From Bacillus marasmi (GTDB lineage Bacteria > Bacillota > Bacilli > Bacillales > Cytobacillaceae), in contig NZ_LR656170.1 in the NCBI RefSeq assembly GCF_902168435.1, positions 1-64,000 of the forward strand: a stretch of DNA of 64,000 nucleotides. Direction: 5' to 3'. Under the pieces are notes generated by a model, which worked only from the letters and a program-made list of their open reading frames with translations, searched no databases and had not been told where the DNA came from. Within the stretch, counting starts at the first letter, position 1. Each line of letters begins with the position of its first letter. The position numbers were made by a program, and so were the translations under genes. Positions 1 through 8,289 of the stretch are shown here, piece after piece.

Positions 1-79
1 CTAAATTTATAGTAATATTGATTTGGGTCATCATCATAACCTCCGTATTAGTTTTCTTGGTCGAAAACATTGTAACACG

Positions 80-105
80 GGTCATGATGATGACCTTTCC
101 TTTTT
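80..105 (+). terminator. Possible weak terminator of an upstream gene
   Basis: A short inverted repeat (GGTCAT, 4-nt loop, ATGACC) is followed by TTTCCTTTTT. It could end transcription of a plus-strand gene lying left of the window. The stem is only 6 bp, so this is weak. Nothing else is recognised in bases 1-126. Confidence 0.3.
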
Positions 106-126
106 ACACAATTATATGGACATAAT

Positions 127-345
127 CACGTAGCGCTTGTCTATGTGACCGTTTTTCAGGTTGAAGGCCTCGTTTGGGCACGTATAGCTTGTCTACGTGA
201 CCGTTTTTCAGGTTTGGGGCTTCTTTTGGGCACGTAGCGCCTGTCTATGTGACCTTTTTCCATTTTAGGGCTTTGTTTGGGCACATAAAGACTGCCTACG
301 TGACCGTTTTTCGATTACAAAGCTTCGTTTGGGCACATAGAGCTA
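127..345. repeat. 52-bp palindromic tandem array (array A)
   Basis: About four degenerate copies of a unit starting CACGTAG or CACATAG lie at 127, 179, 231, 282 and 334, so the spacing is 52, 52, 51 and 52 bp. Each unit holds an imperfect palindrome, CACGTAG with a 7-nt loop then CTATGTGACC, followed by a spacer of the form GTTTTTC...CTCGTTTGGG. 52 is not a multiple of 3 and no reading frame is kept. The array abuts the 3' end of yutF. The same design recurs elsewhere in the window with different palindromes. Confidence 0.85.
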
Positions 346-353
346 TCCAATCG

Positions 354-1121
354 CTAAATATCAACCCACTCCGCTAACGAATCAATCACATAAGTTGGCT
401 GCACACGATAGCCTCTTAAATGCTCCTTTGTGGTGACACCGGTATGAACTAACAAAGTATCTAGCCCAGCATTAATGCCGGCCATGATATCGGTATTATA
501 ATTATCGCCAACCATTAACGTTTCTTCCTTACTTGTTCCTAGCACCTGTAATGCCTGCTCCATAATGATCGATTCAGGTTTACCGATAAAAATCGGCTTG
601 GTTTCGGTTGAAACTGATATTACTGACGTGATTGCGCCATTTCCAGGCATAAACCCTCTTTCCGTTGGCAGTGCAATATCACCGTTCGTCGACACGAATT
701 TCGCACCATTACGAACTGCTAAGCAAGCAACGGTTAGCTTTTCATAATTAATGTCTCGGTCTATCCCAATCACCACATAATCAGCGTCCTCTTCGGCATG
801 CTGAAATCCCTTCTCCTCTAAAGCAACACGAATTCCTTCTTCACCGATTATGTAGATGGATGCATCGTGCTTCTGCTCATAAATGTAGTTGGCGGTTGCT
901 TGACTGGTAGTAAAGACCTGTTCATTTGTAACTGGAATATCGAAGGCTGCTAGCTTCTCTGCTACCTGCGCCGGTGTTCGCGATGAATTATTCGTGACAA
1001 ACAGATAGGGCAGCCCTTTATCATGAAGTTTTTTAACAAAATCAACGGCCTCGATTATACGCTCAGTTCCGCGATACATCGTTCCATCTAAATCGATTAA
1101 ATAGCCTCGGTATTTACTCAT
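354..1121 (-). CDS. yutF: HAD-superfamily sugar/nucleotide phosphatase, YutF family
   Basis: This is a haloacid-dehalogenase phosphatase of the NagD/p-nitrophenylphosphatase-like (HAD-IIA) group, a soluble cytoplasmic enzyme whose natural substrate is not settled. The N-terminus carries the DLDGTMYRG motif with the nucleophilic Asp and acid/base Asp. VTNNSSRTP is motif II, and LMVGDNYNTDI near the C-terminus gives the Mg-binding Asp pair. The open frame extends 10 codons further upstream, but the ATG at 1121 has AGGAGTG about 9 nt before it and starts right at the family N-terminus (MSKYRGYLIDLDG), so I start there (255 aa). It lies downstream of yutE on the same strand. The name follows B. 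subtilis synteny and family resemblance. Confidence 0.88.
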   Translation of the reverse strand: MSKYRGYLIDLDGTMYRGTERIIEAVDFVKKLHDKGLPYLFVTNNSSRTPAQVAEKLAAFDIPVTNEQVFTTSQATANYIYEQKHDASIYIIGEEGIRVALEEKGFQHAEEDADYVVIGIDRDINYEKLTVACLAVRNGAKFVSTNGDIALPTERGFMPGNGAITSVISVSTETKPIFIGKPESIIMEQALQVLGTSKEETLMVGDNYNTDIMAGINAGLDTLLVHTGVTTKEHLRGYRVQPTYVIDSLAEWVDI

Positions 1122-1194
1122 TGTACTCACTCCTAGTTGTAGCATATCCAATTTCGAAGGATTAGCATGATTTGAAACAAACTATTTCTTTATG

Positions 1195-1231
1195 TAAAAA
1201 ACTAATGCTTCCAGTATAAGGAAGCATTAGT
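1195..1231 (-). terminator. Terminator downstream of yutE
   Basis: A perfect 12-bp stem (ACTAATGCTTCC / GGAAGCATTAGT) with a 7-nt loop is followed, on the minus strand, by a run of Ts. It lies between the yutE stop and the yutF start, so yutF probably has its own promoter. Confidence 0.8.
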
Positions 1232-1240
1232 CTGTTTACA

Positions 1241-1678
1241 TTAATTTTTAAAGGCAGATACTGGACCAAGCTCATTTTGCAGATAGCTGCGTACTAATGG
1301 AGCAAACTCTTTAAGTAACGTTAGGTTTTCTGTAAAATCTGCTTGCACTTGCTCGTGATTAATTTCTGTATAGTTTTGAACTAAAATTTTACGATAAGGA
1401 ATCACTCTTTTTAGCGCTAAGCTCACTTCTTCAGTTACAACCTTTTCGTCCGTTAAAATATCAATGATATCTTCGTAGCTTCCTGGATCGCGCATAATAA
1501 AGCCATCGATGATATCATTGCCGACATCAAGGATCGCCTCAATCATAATATGAGGGATTCTTTCCAACGCAGCTTTTTCAATTGGAGTCGTCCATGACGT
1601 TGTTTGTTCAAATAGTTCAATTTGCTTTTCTAAATACGTTAAAATGATTTCAATTTTTTCTCTGTCCACAAAATACAT
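1241..1678 (-). CDS. yutE: DUF86 / HepT-like HEPN-fold protein, YutE family
   Basis: This 145-aa helical protein matches the DUF86 family (HEPN superfamily, HepT-like), known in B. subtilis as YutE. HepT toxins are RNases with an R-x4-H catalytic motif and are paired with a MNT nucleotidyltransferase antitoxin. In this protein the equivalent stretch appears to be YRKILVQNY, with Gln where the catalytic His would be, and no MNT gene lies nearby. It is therefore probably not an active toxin of that type; its role is unknown. The start is supported by GGATGAGGT just upstream, and a strong terminator follows it. The family call is fairly sure; the loss of activity is an inference from one motif. 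Confidence 0.8.
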   Translation of the reverse strand: MYFVDREKIEIILTYLEKQIELFEQTTSWTTPIEKAALERIPHIMIEAILDVGNDIIDGFIMRDPGSYEDIIDILTDEKVVTEEVSLALKRVIPYRKILVQNYTEINHEQVQADFTENLTLLKEFAPLVRSYLQNELGPVSAFKN

Positions 1679-1796
1679 CAGACCTCATCCTTCCAAGTTT
1701 GATTCTGAAATGCAATATAATTTAATTTTTCGTAAAATCTGATAAGATAAGCATATGTATGAAAAAATATTCTGCCGTAATTCCTAGGAGGTCAAT

Positions 1797-2063
1797 ATGA
1801 CACAACGTTATTTTTTATATGATGAAAAAGAAGATACAAAAACTCGCTTCGTTAGCTTTGTAGGGGAAACGCAAAGATTTGACCTAGCGATTATTCAATC
1901 AAGCCGATTCTATGGCAAGCAATTGGTACTTAACCTGCAGGGCAGTCGCTTTGCAATCATTGGTCCAGATGACCTCGAAGAAGAAGGTTATCTAGAATAT
2001 GCCTACCAGCTCTCAGAAGAAGAAGCAGCTGAACTTAGAGGCTTCTTACAAGAGACGCTTTAA
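1797..2063 (+). CDS. DUF3055 (SAV0927-like) small conserved protein
   Basis: This 88-aa acidic protein (MTQRYFLYDEKEDTKTRFVSF at the N-terminus) resembles the DUF3055/SAV0927 family of Firmicutes, which has no established function. It has no signal peptide or membrane segment and should be cytoplasmic. CCTAGGAGGTCAAT gives a strong ribosome site directly before the ATG. It is divergent from yutE, so the two promoters share the 118-bp gap between them. A terminator follows 58 bp downstream. The family name is from memory of sequence character, not from a search. Confidence 0.75.
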   Translation: MTQRYFLYDEKEDTKTRFVSFVGETQRFDLAIIQSSRFYGKQLVLNLQGSRFAIIGPDDLEEEGYLEYAYQLSEEEAAELRGFLQETL

Positions 2064-2121
2064 TACCAAAAAGTTAAGCTGAATCATTTTTGTAATTTCC
2101 TTAACAGTCAAAAAATAACGG

Positions 2122-2158
2122 GGTCAGATTTAGTATATCTGACCTTTTGTTATTTTTT
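2122..2158 (+). terminator. Terminator after the DUF3055 gene
   Basis: An 8-bp stem GGTCAGAT / ATCTGACC with a 7-nt loop is followed by TTTTGTTATTTTTT. The T-rich tail overlaps the last codons of convergent yutD. Confidence 0.7.
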
Positions 2159-2425
2159 AACTTTCTTCATGACAAAATACGCACAACCAAAATTACAGTA
2201 TTCGTATAAATACTCTGTTAACGTGCTGATTTTTGTATCGAAGGTTGCTTTTTGGTTTTGATCATCAAAAAAACCTTTTAGCCTAAGCTGGCCATAGCCC
2301 CAGTCACCGACAATATAATCATATTTATTTAAAATATCGCTATACCTTCCTCGAAATGCTTCTTCGTTAAAACCTTCGCGTTCGTTCTCGATTACTTCAT
2401 AACAAACATTGTTAATGCAAATCAT
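2150..2425 (-). CDS. yutD: YutD family protein (DUF1027)
   Basis: This 91-aa protein carries the features of the DUF1027/YutD family: the YDYIVGDWGYGQLRLKGF block in the middle and a Cys-containing C-terminus (YCNFGCAYFVMKK) with a basic tail. Function is not established; it is widespread and syntenic with lipA in bacilli, as it is here. The start ATG at 2425 follows GAGGTGGATCAATAA, a good ribosome site. It is convergent with the DUF3055 gene and shares that gene's terminator region. Confidence 0.85.
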   Translation of the reverse strand: MICINNVCYEVIENEREGFNEEAFRGRYSDILNKYDYIVGDWGYGQLRLKGFFDDQNQKATFDTKISTLTEYLYEYCNFGCAYFVMKKVKK

Positions 2426-2562
2426 TTATTGATCCACCTCTCTTTCATAGGAAATGATATCCCTTACAAAACAGCCTTATTTAAATTATAACTGATTCCC
2501 CATCAATTACTAAGTGAAAATAGCAGTTTCTTGGTCATTCTAATCATGAGGGGGTGGATTGA

Positions 2563-3174
2563 ATGATAAAGAACCTTGCATTTGCTGGATTTTTTACACT
2601 TTTTGCCTTGACTGCCTGCGCCAATAATAATGCTAACGAGCTTGGGGCACGGGACATATACAAGGAAGATGGAAATACGATAAACGTTAACAATCAACGT
2701 GCTGAATTATATAACGAAGGAAATGGAAAAAAGAGCTTGCGTAGAAAGAGCGAGGATTTCGGCTATGTAAGACATCAGCGAAATCCAGTTATGGGGACAA
2801 ATTCAGCCGGCGATCATTATGCTGCTGTCGACAGAGAACAATTGGCAAAAATCATCAGTCAGTTTGAAACCGATGTTCCAAATGTGAATGATGTTTCAAC
2901 GCTTGTGACAGATGATGAAGTCATTGTTGTATATGAAACGGATTCAAAGGACCGTACCCTTACCGCTGATCAAGTTAAAAAAACGGCCGCTTCCGTCGTA
3001 CCACGCTGGTTTGAGGTCTATGTGACCGATAATACGAAATTGAGGCAAGATGTCGAAAATTTTGCTACGCTCGATGCTGATAGTAAAAACATCAACACTT
3101 TATTGAGCGGTTTAATTGAGAGAGTAAAATCCTCAACTCAAGGGTACTCAAAAAGTATTGAAGCGACCGAGTAA
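2563..3174 (+). CDS. yutC: YhcN/YlaJ-family sporulation lipoprotein (YutC-like)
   Basis: This is a 203-aa secreted lipoprotein. The N-terminus is a short signal peptide ending in a lipobox (FALTACAN), so the mature protein would be lipid-anchored at the Cys near residue 20. The C-terminal two thirds (roughly 85-175), with DVPNVNDVSTLVTDDEVIVVY, match the YhcN/YlaJ domain of spore-membrane lipoproteins, some of which affect germination. It starts with ATG after GAGGGGGTGG. In B. subtilis the gene in this place is yutC; the symbol rests on that synteny. Forespore expression is likely from the family but no sigma-G promoter was confidently identified. Confidence 0.82.
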   Translation: MIKNLAFAGFFTLFALTACANNNANELGARDIYKEDGNTINVNNQRAELYNEGNGKKSLRRKSEDFGYVRHQRNPVMGTNSAGDHYAAVDREQLAKIISQFETDVPNVNDVSTLVTDDEVIVVYETDSKDRTLTADQVKKTAASVVPRWFEVYVTDNTKLRQDVENFATLDADSKNINTLLSGLIERVKSSTQGYSKSIEATE

Positions 3175-3419
3175 GAAAAGCGGAAGGCGCCCGCTTATCG
3201 GCGACAAGCATAAGGCGAGCAGGCCGAAAGGTTGGTCTTTACCTTTTGGACTGATTGACTTATGACCTCGAGCCGATGGCGCCTGAAGCTAGACAGCAGA
3301 AAAGCGGAAGGCGCCCGCTTTTCGGCGACAAGCATAAGGCGAGCAGGCCGAAAGGTTGGTCTTTACCTTTTGGACTGATTGACTTATGACCTCGAGCCGA
3401 TGGCGCCTGAAGCTAGACA
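3175..3419. repeat. Tandem pair of AAAAGCGGAAG...GCTAGACA palindromic elements
   Basis: Two nearly identical ~121-bp elements lie side by side (3175-3296 and 3299-3419), 124 bp apart. Each begins GAAAAGCGGAAGGCGCCCGC and ends CGATGGCGCCTGAAGCTAGAC, with GGCGCC placed so that the ends pair, and an inner AGGCCGAAAGGTTGG / CCTTTTGGACTG pairing. They differ at only a few positions, suggesting recent duplication. Related copies occur at 4538, 20165, 24700, 29413 and 47645. No coding frame or transposase is present. Confidence 0.88.
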
Positions 3420-3438
3420 CTAAATTAATTTCAGTCCT

Positions 3439-3472
3439 AAAAGAGTTCAGCAAACCATAGCTGAACTCTTTT
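3439..3472. terminator. Bidirectional terminator between yutC region and lipA
   Basis: A 13-bp stem AAAAGAGTTCAGC / GCTGAACTCTTTT with an 8-nt loop ends 2 bp before the lipA stop codon. Both flanks are A/T-tailed, so it can serve lipA on the minus strand and the upstream plus-strand gene. Confidence 0.8.
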
Positions 3473-3474
3473 CA

Positions 3475-4401
3475 TTAATTTGCTTCTTTTTCGTCTTTTG
3501 CGATATCCCCAAGTCGCTGTTTTTCTCTTGAGGCAGCACCGACTTGTTCGTCAGCATGATAGGAAGACCGGACTAGCGGACCCGCCTCACAATGGCTAAA
3601 GCCCTTCTCCAAGGCAACTTCCCTTAACTCTGCGAACTCCTCAGGGCTATAATATTTTTCAACATATAAATGCTTTTTAGAAGGCTGTAAATATTGGCCA
3701 ATTGTTAAAATATCTACATCTTGGGCACGTAAATCATCCATCGCTTCAATTATTTCCTCGGTTGTTTCACCGACCCCAATCATGATGCTCGATTTTGTCG
3801 GAATATTCGGTTGCAGCTCCTTTGCTCGCTTTAAAAGCTCGAGCGAACGCTCATAGGTCGCTTTAGAACGGACTCTTGGGGTAAGGCGTCTGACCGTTTC
3901 AATGTTATGGTTCAGAATATCCGGTTTTGCCTCCATAATGATCTCTATATTTTCTCTCATTCCGCCCATATCAGATGGTAATACTTCAATTGTCGTAAAT
4001 GGATTTTTGCGACGAATCGCGCGAATCGTTTCTGCGAACACGGCCGCACCGCCATCATTTAGGTCATCACGAGCAACTGCGGTCACTACAACATGCTTTA
4101 AGTTCATAAGCTGAACCGAATCAGCGACGCGCTCTGGCTCTTGCCAATCTAATTCTGTTGGAACACCTGTTTTAACTGCACAGAAACGACAAGCCCTAGT
4201 ACAAATATCTCCAAGGATCATGAAGGTTGCTGTTCGGCGCACTGCCCAGCACTCATGAATATTTGGACATTTTGCCTCCTCACAAACAGTATGCAGGCTT
4301 TTTTGTCTCATCATTTTTTTCAACCCGATATAGCTTTCATTTGTATTAAGCTTTATTTTTAACCAATCCGGTTTACGTTTTATTTCTTCTCTGTTGCGCA
4401 T
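3475..4401 (-). CDS. lipA: Lipoyl synthase (radical SAM)
   Basis: LipA inserts two sulfurs into octanoyl groups on carrier proteins such as the glycine cleavage H protein encoded at 21767 and 2-oxoacid dehydrogenases. The 308-aa protein has both iron-sulfur sites: the auxiliary cluster Cys at residues 40, 45 and 51 ([12 protein letters not shown]), and the radical SAM motif C-x3-C-x2-C at 67, 71 and 74 (CTRACRFC). The C-terminal RSSYHAD supplies the Ser that ligates the auxiliary cluster. Length is normal for the family. A GAAAGGTGTG site precedes the ATG. It needs Fe-S clusters, which the suf operon of this window would provide. Confidence 0.97.
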   Translation of the reverse strand: MRNREEIKRKPDWLKIKLNTNESYIGLKKMMRQKSLHTVCEEAKCPNIHECWAVRRTATFMILGDICTRACRFCAVKTGVPTELDWQEPERVADSVQLMNLKHVVVTAVARDDLNDGGAAVFAETIRAIRRKNPFTTIEVLPSDMGGMRENIEIIMEAKPDILNHNIETVRRLTPRVRSKATYERSLELLKRAKELQPNIPTKSSIMIGVGETTEEIIEAMDDLRAQDVDILTIGQYLQPSKKHLYVEKYYSPEEFAELREVALEKGFSHCEAGPLVRSSYHADEQVGAASREKQRLGDIAKDEKEAN

Positions 4402-4537
4402 GCCTTCACACCTTTCATGATGCTTACATTTGTCACTTTATCATATTGGAAAAAGGAGAACAAGCATCGCCACTCTCTATTACCATTTATTGATATAAAT
4501 GATTTTTTCATCAAAATCACACAATATATATGTCAAC

Positions 4538-4583
4538 AAGAAAAGCGGAAGCGACTTGTTTTGAGACACAGGCACTAGACAGG
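4538..4583. repeat. Truncated AAAAGCGGAAG-type element
   Basis: GAAAAGCGGAAGCGACTTG is followed within 46 bp by CACTAGACAG. It matches both ends of the element at 3175 with the middle deleted. It lies just upstream of lytH. Confidence 0.6.
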
Positions 4584-4614
4584 CAAATCAGATTTTGAAG
4601 AAAGGAGGATTCTT

Positions 4615-5610
4615 GTGCGGCTCAGTCTTATATTCATATTGCTCATCACCTGTTTAATTTTTCCAGAAAACATTACAAAGGCAGCCAATCAGCCAACTCC
4701 TGATCTTTATGCACGGAGAATGGAATTATATAAAAAAGTTGAAGCAGCCACGAATATTCCATGGTATTATCTTGCAGCAATCGATCAGTATGAACGAAAT
4801 GTTCGGTTAGCACGCAGGGATATACCAAAAGCTGAAGGTGTCACCGGAATCTACTTCAAGCCGGAGATATGGGCAGGATTAACAAACCCAAATATGAATG
4901 ACGATAACCCTACCTCTATCATTTTCTTTGATGGAATCGGCTATGACGGCAACGGTGACGGTAAGGCAAACATTTTAGATGATGAAGATGTTTTATTCGC
5001 ATTTGCCAATTATTTATTATCCTATGGAATTGATCAAGAAAACTTAAAAATTGGCTTGTGGGAATATTATCATCGCGACAAATCTGTAAGCATCATTATG
5101 GGTAAAGCGCAGCTGTATCAGCATTTTAACCGACTTGCTTTAGAAGACCATGCCTTTCCGCTACCGCTTCGATCCAATTATAGCTATCGGAGCACTTGGG
5201 GAGATGCACGCGGTTGGGGCGGACGGAGAATTCACGAAGGAACAGATATTTTCGCCGGGTATGGCGTTCCGGTTCGGGCAACCTCGTACGGTATTATCGA
5301 AATGAAGGGTTGGAATAAATTTGGAGGCTGGCGCATTGGCATTCGTGACATTAACAACAACTATCATTATTTTGCCCATTTAAGCGGGTTTGCGAAGGAC
5401 TTGAAGGTTGGTCAAATCGTCGAGCCGGGCATGGTTATTGGTGGAGTTGGTAGCTCTGGCTACGGGCCACCAGGTACGTCAGGTAAATTTCCTCCTCATC
5501 TTCATTATGGAATGTATAAAGATAACGGTATTACGGAATGGTCGTATGACCCTCATCCACATTTACGGTTATGGGAGCGTCAGGAACGCCAGAAAACTAG
5601 AAACAGGTAA
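4615..5610 (+). CDS. lytH: Sporulation peptidoglycan endopeptidase LytH (M23)
   Basis: LytH is a spore-specific L-alanyl-D-glutamate endopeptidase that trims peptides in the spore cortex; it acts outside the membrane. The 331-aa protein has an N-terminal signal peptide (RLSLIFILLITCLIF) and a helical region to about residue 190. The C-terminal M23/LytM metallopeptidase domain carries zinc ligands in RRIHEGTDIF (H-x3-D) and in PHLHYGMYK (the HxH motif). I start at GTG 4615 because AAAGGAGGATTCTT precedes it. It is convergent with another sporulation gene, yunB, as in B. subtilis, and the two share the terminator between them. Mother-cell/forespore control is expected from the family. Confidence 0.9.
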   Translation: MRLSLIFILLITCLIFPENITKAANQPTPDLYARRMELYKKVEAATNIPWYYLAAIDQYERNVRLARRDIPKAEGVTGIYFKPEIWAGLTNPNMNDDNPTSIIFFDGIGYDGNGDGKANILDDEDVLFAFANYLLSYGIDQENLKIGLWEYYHRDKSVSIIMGKAQLYQHFNRLALEDHAFPLPLRSNYSYRSTWGDARGWGGRRIHEGTDIFAGYGVPVRATSYGIIEMKGWNKFGGWRIGIRDINNNYHYFAHLSGFAKDLKVGQIVEPGMVIGGVGSSGYGPPGTSGKFPPHLHYGMYKDNGITEWSYDPHPHLRLWERQERQKTRNR

Positions 5611-5612
5611 CA

Positions 5613-5645
5613 GGACTCCACCCGAGTTTGGAGTCCCGTTTTTTT
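5613..5645. terminator. Terminator between lytH and yunB
   Basis: An 8-bp stem GGACTCCA / TGGAGTCC with an 8-nt loop is followed by CGTTTTTTT. It is oriented for lytH and ends two bases before the yunB stop codon. Confidence 0.85.
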
Positions 5646-5647
5646 GA

Positions 5648-6394
5648 TTATTTTTTTGGCAATGAAAGTGCAGGTGATGAGCTTCCCCCATTGTTGTAAT
5701 ACTGTGGAACATTGCCTTTCATAATAAACATGCCGACTGGAATGTCCTCTGAAATGGTCGTAACCTTAGTGGCAAATGGAATAATAATTTGAACATTGAC
5801 GGTTAGGTGGACATACACTTGAACATAAGCATTGTTAATTCCAAAATCCTTGATGCTGGTTTTCACATCAGACCGCACATCCCCAATCGCTGTAAAGCGA
5901 ATCGGAATTTTCGGACCGAGATTTCCGAGCAAGGCATTGTTTGTGGCTTGACCAAGTGGTACGTAGTAGACAATGCCATCTACACCTTTATTCTTTTTTT
6001 CAAACTCCACATCGGTTAGTAATTCAAGTTCCGACAAATCCCCACTTTCAGCAACCTTCAAGTTTTTTTGGATGAGATGGGTCGTCTCTGCCTTGACCCG
6101 ATTCACAATCTCGGCATTTAACTTTGTCATACCCTCTTGGTCTGGAACTGGTTCAATGATGTTTTCTATATCCATTTCATTAGCAATTTTTTTGTTGATG
6201 GCATTACTAATCACAAGGGTCGCAATTTTTCTAGTTTGTGATTCTGCATAGCTTATTAAGGTCGGCTTAAGACCTTCATTAACGAGCCATAACCCCATTG
6301 CGGTAGAAAAAGAAAAGAAGACAATCGTAAGTAAAAAGACATATCGCAAAGGCAGCGGACCTCTGCGCAGGAGCCGAGTGCGATATTTACGCAA
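5648..6394 (-). CDS. yunB: Sporulation protein YunB
   Basis: This 248-aa protein fits the YunB family, mother-cell sporulation proteins of unknown biochemical role. It has a basic N-terminus (RKYRTRLLRRG), one membrane segment at about residues 17-40 (YVFLLTIVFFSFSTAMGLWL), then an extracytoplasmic domain with ESQTRKIATLVISNAINKKI and PIRFTAIGDVRSDVKT, both typical of the family. It starts with TTG after AAGGAGGGATTTATTTT. Length is normal. In B. subtilis yunB is in the sigma-E regulon; that control is assumed here, not seen. Confidence 0.9.
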   Translation of the reverse strand: MRKYRTRLLRRGPLPLRYVFLLTIVFFSFSTAMGLWLVNEGLKPTLISYAESQTRKIATLVISNAINKKIANEMDIENIIEPVPDQEGMTKLNAEIVNRVKAETTHLIQKNLKVAESGDLSELELLTDVEFEKKNKGVDGIVYYVPLGQATNNALLGNLGPKIPIRFTAIGDVRSDVKTSIKDFGINNAYVQVYVHLTVNVQIIIPFATKVTTISEDIPVGMFIMKGNVPQYYNNGGSSSPALSLPKK

Positions 6395-6498
6395 AATAAA
6401 TCCCTCCTTACAAGCTATATTTATGCAAGCAAGGAGGGATGTAGCGCAAAAAATAACGATTTTGTATGAAAATCCTAAGGATAAGCTTTTGTGTTTGA

Positions 6499-6801
6499 TT
6501 AAACCATTTTTAACATTGCATCGCGGCCAATCATTCCTGGTGTAATCCCTAAGCTAGCAGCCTCATGTGTAACTGATTCGAGCGGAGCATTTAACAATTG
6601 ATCTAATGTCTTCACACCAACTGCACGTCCGGCAATAATCTTCCTGTCTGCTAATTTTTCATTAAGCAAACCCACATCTAATGCCCCGCACATAATATAT
6701 CCTTTATCACTGGAAACTACCAGCAACGTTGTCTTGGGAAGTTTTACTGAAACACCAACAAAGGTATGTCCCTCAATTTCAATCGGTAACAGCTCTATCA
6801 A
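6499..6801 (-). CDS. yunC: YunC family protein (DUF1805)
   Basis: This 100-aa protein is a DUF1805/YunC family member, a small alpha/beta fold of unknown function. Typical blocks are VSSDKGYIMCGALDVGLLN, GRAVGVKTLDQLL and the C-terminal ITPGMIGRDAMLKM. It has no signal or membrane segment. It starts with TTG after GAAGGAGTGTGAAAAA. It sits 75 bp after yunD on the same strand, so co-transcription with yunD is plausible. Confidence 0.88.
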   Translation of the reverse strand: MIELLPIEIEGHTFVGVSVKLPKTTLLVVSSDKGYIMCGALDVGLLNEKLADRKIIAGRAVGVKTLDQLLNAPLESVTHEAASLGITPGMIGRDAMLKMV

Positions 6802-6876
6802 TTTTTCACACTCCTTCCTCCCATATCCTATGTATGTTGATGAAGGAGCGTGTATACATTTTTATTTTTATAAAAA

Positions 6877-8238
6877 TCAATAAGATTTAAGCTTCCATTC
6901 AAGTAAATCACGTAAAAATTCTGGTAAAAAGTATTCTTTCGTTTTCGAACGGAAAATCTCCGGAAAGAAACGTCCGAACGTAAACATATCAGGAATTGCA
7001 ACCTTATATTGCTTTGTTGAATTAATTTCCTCACCATTTATAAAAATTTCTACACTTTGCTGATCACGTTTGAATGTGATTCTACTGTATATAAATGTTC
7101 CCATGATTACTCCACGGAAACCTAAGCCCCTCACTTGCAAATGCGGCCATTGTTCATCCCTTGTATGGAGGAGGACTTCCTTCAATTCTTTTCCTTGAAG
7201 GAGTACCGTTGCCGGATTAATTGGATGTGGGCAAATATCTAACAAATCAAATCTGGTAATCGGCCCCTGTTTTAATCCATCGAGCAACAATCCAGCATTT
7301 AAAAAGGCACAATCCGCCTCACACCACTCCCTAAGGGCGTCACATAATAAGCTTGGTAGCGGTGATTCCTTAAAGTTATCGGCCTTAATTTCAGTTTGGA
7401 GCTCGACTACATTTTCCTGAAGCAGCAGCTTACCCTCATCGAAGTATTCAGCGACTAGCTTTTCTTCAGCATCTACGGCTGGTAAATCATTCGTATCATA
7501 CAGGAGGGCCTTTTGTTTTTGGATTGTATGATTTTCTAACTCAAGGATAACATGGCCGACAAATTGTCCATATTTTCCGGCAGCACAGACGAGACTGTTA
7601 TTTATCTCTTTACCTTCATGGAAAACGTGATGAGTGTGAGCACCTAATATCACGTCAATTTCCGGGAAATCCCTAGCAATCGCTTCATCATCATTAATCC
7701 CCATATGTGATAGCAATACGAGAATATCGGTCTGATTCTTCAGCTCATCTACCTGTTTTCTTAACTCTATGATTGGGTCGGTGAGCTTCCAGCCGAGCAA
7801 TTGATAGAGGTGCTCGTAGAATACGGTAATGCCGATAAGGCCGACGCGGGTCCCTTTATTCGTTGTCACAATCGTATGCGGCTTAGCCCATTGTGGTCGT
7901 CTGCCATCCTCGTAATACAGATTCGCCGCTAGTACTGGGAATTGCGCTTCTGTGTACATATCGTCTAATGCTTCAAATGGAAACGTAATTCCTTCGTTAT
8001 TTCCAATTGTAATCGCTGTATATTCAGCTTTGTTTAAAAGATCGACGTTCCCTTTACCCAACGTTCCGTCTGAATATGGGTGGAAACGGTCGACATGATC
8101 ACCAATGTCGAGGAGCAGAACATTGTCGCCCGCCTCTGTATGCCATTTTTTCCGTTCTTGTAATAACGAATGGATGCGTGGCCAGTGATCAAAATGGCTA
8201 TGTAAATCATTTGTATGGTAAATATGGATGACTTCCAA
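6877..8238 (-). CDS. yunD: Metallophosphoesterase / 5'-nucleotidase, YunD family
   Basis: This 453-aa protein has the two-domain 5'-nucleotidase layout. An N-terminal calcineurin-like metallophosphoesterase domain has NDLHSH, GDHVDRF, GNNEG, SHMG and GAHTHH supplying the metal ligands. It is followed by the C-terminal substrate-binding domain with ALREWCEADCAFLNAG. There is no signal peptide, so unlike classical UshA it would act in the cytoplasm. It would hydrolyse nucleotide monophosphates or related esters; the substrate cannot be read from sequence. It starts with TTG after AAAGGAATG. The 52-bp array B lies immediately upstream of its start. Confidence 0.88.
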   Translation of the reverse strand: MEVIHIYHTNDLHSHFDHWPRIHSLLQERKKWHTEAGDNVLLLDIGDHVDRFHPYSDGTLGKGNVDLLNKAEYTAITIGNNEGITFPFEALDDMYTEAQFPVLAANLYYEDGRRPQWAKPHTIVTTNKGTRVGLIGITVFYEHLYQLLGWKLTDPIIELRKQVDELKNQTDILVLLSHMGINDDEAIARDFPEIDVILGAHTHHVFHEGKEINNSLVCAAGKYGQFVGHVILELENHTIQKQKALLYDTNDLPAVDAEEKLVAEYFDEGKLLLQENVVELQTEIKADNFKESPLPSLLCDALREWCEADCAFLNAGLLLDGLKQGPITRFDLLDICPHPINPATVLLQGKELKEVLLHTRDEQWPHLQVRGLGFRGVIMGTFIYSRITFKRDQQSVEIFINGEEINSTKQYKVAIPDMFTFGRFFPEIFRSKTKEYFLPEFLRDLLEWKLKSY

Positions 8239-8289
8239 AACTAATCATTCCTTTGTTGTTAGCGTTTGTTTCTATATGTACTTCCAAGG

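Noticed and set aside
3175-3419. Insertion sequence or MITE with a transposase
   Set aside because: No transposase frame is present and target-site duplications are not clear. Kept as a repeat of uncertain mobility.
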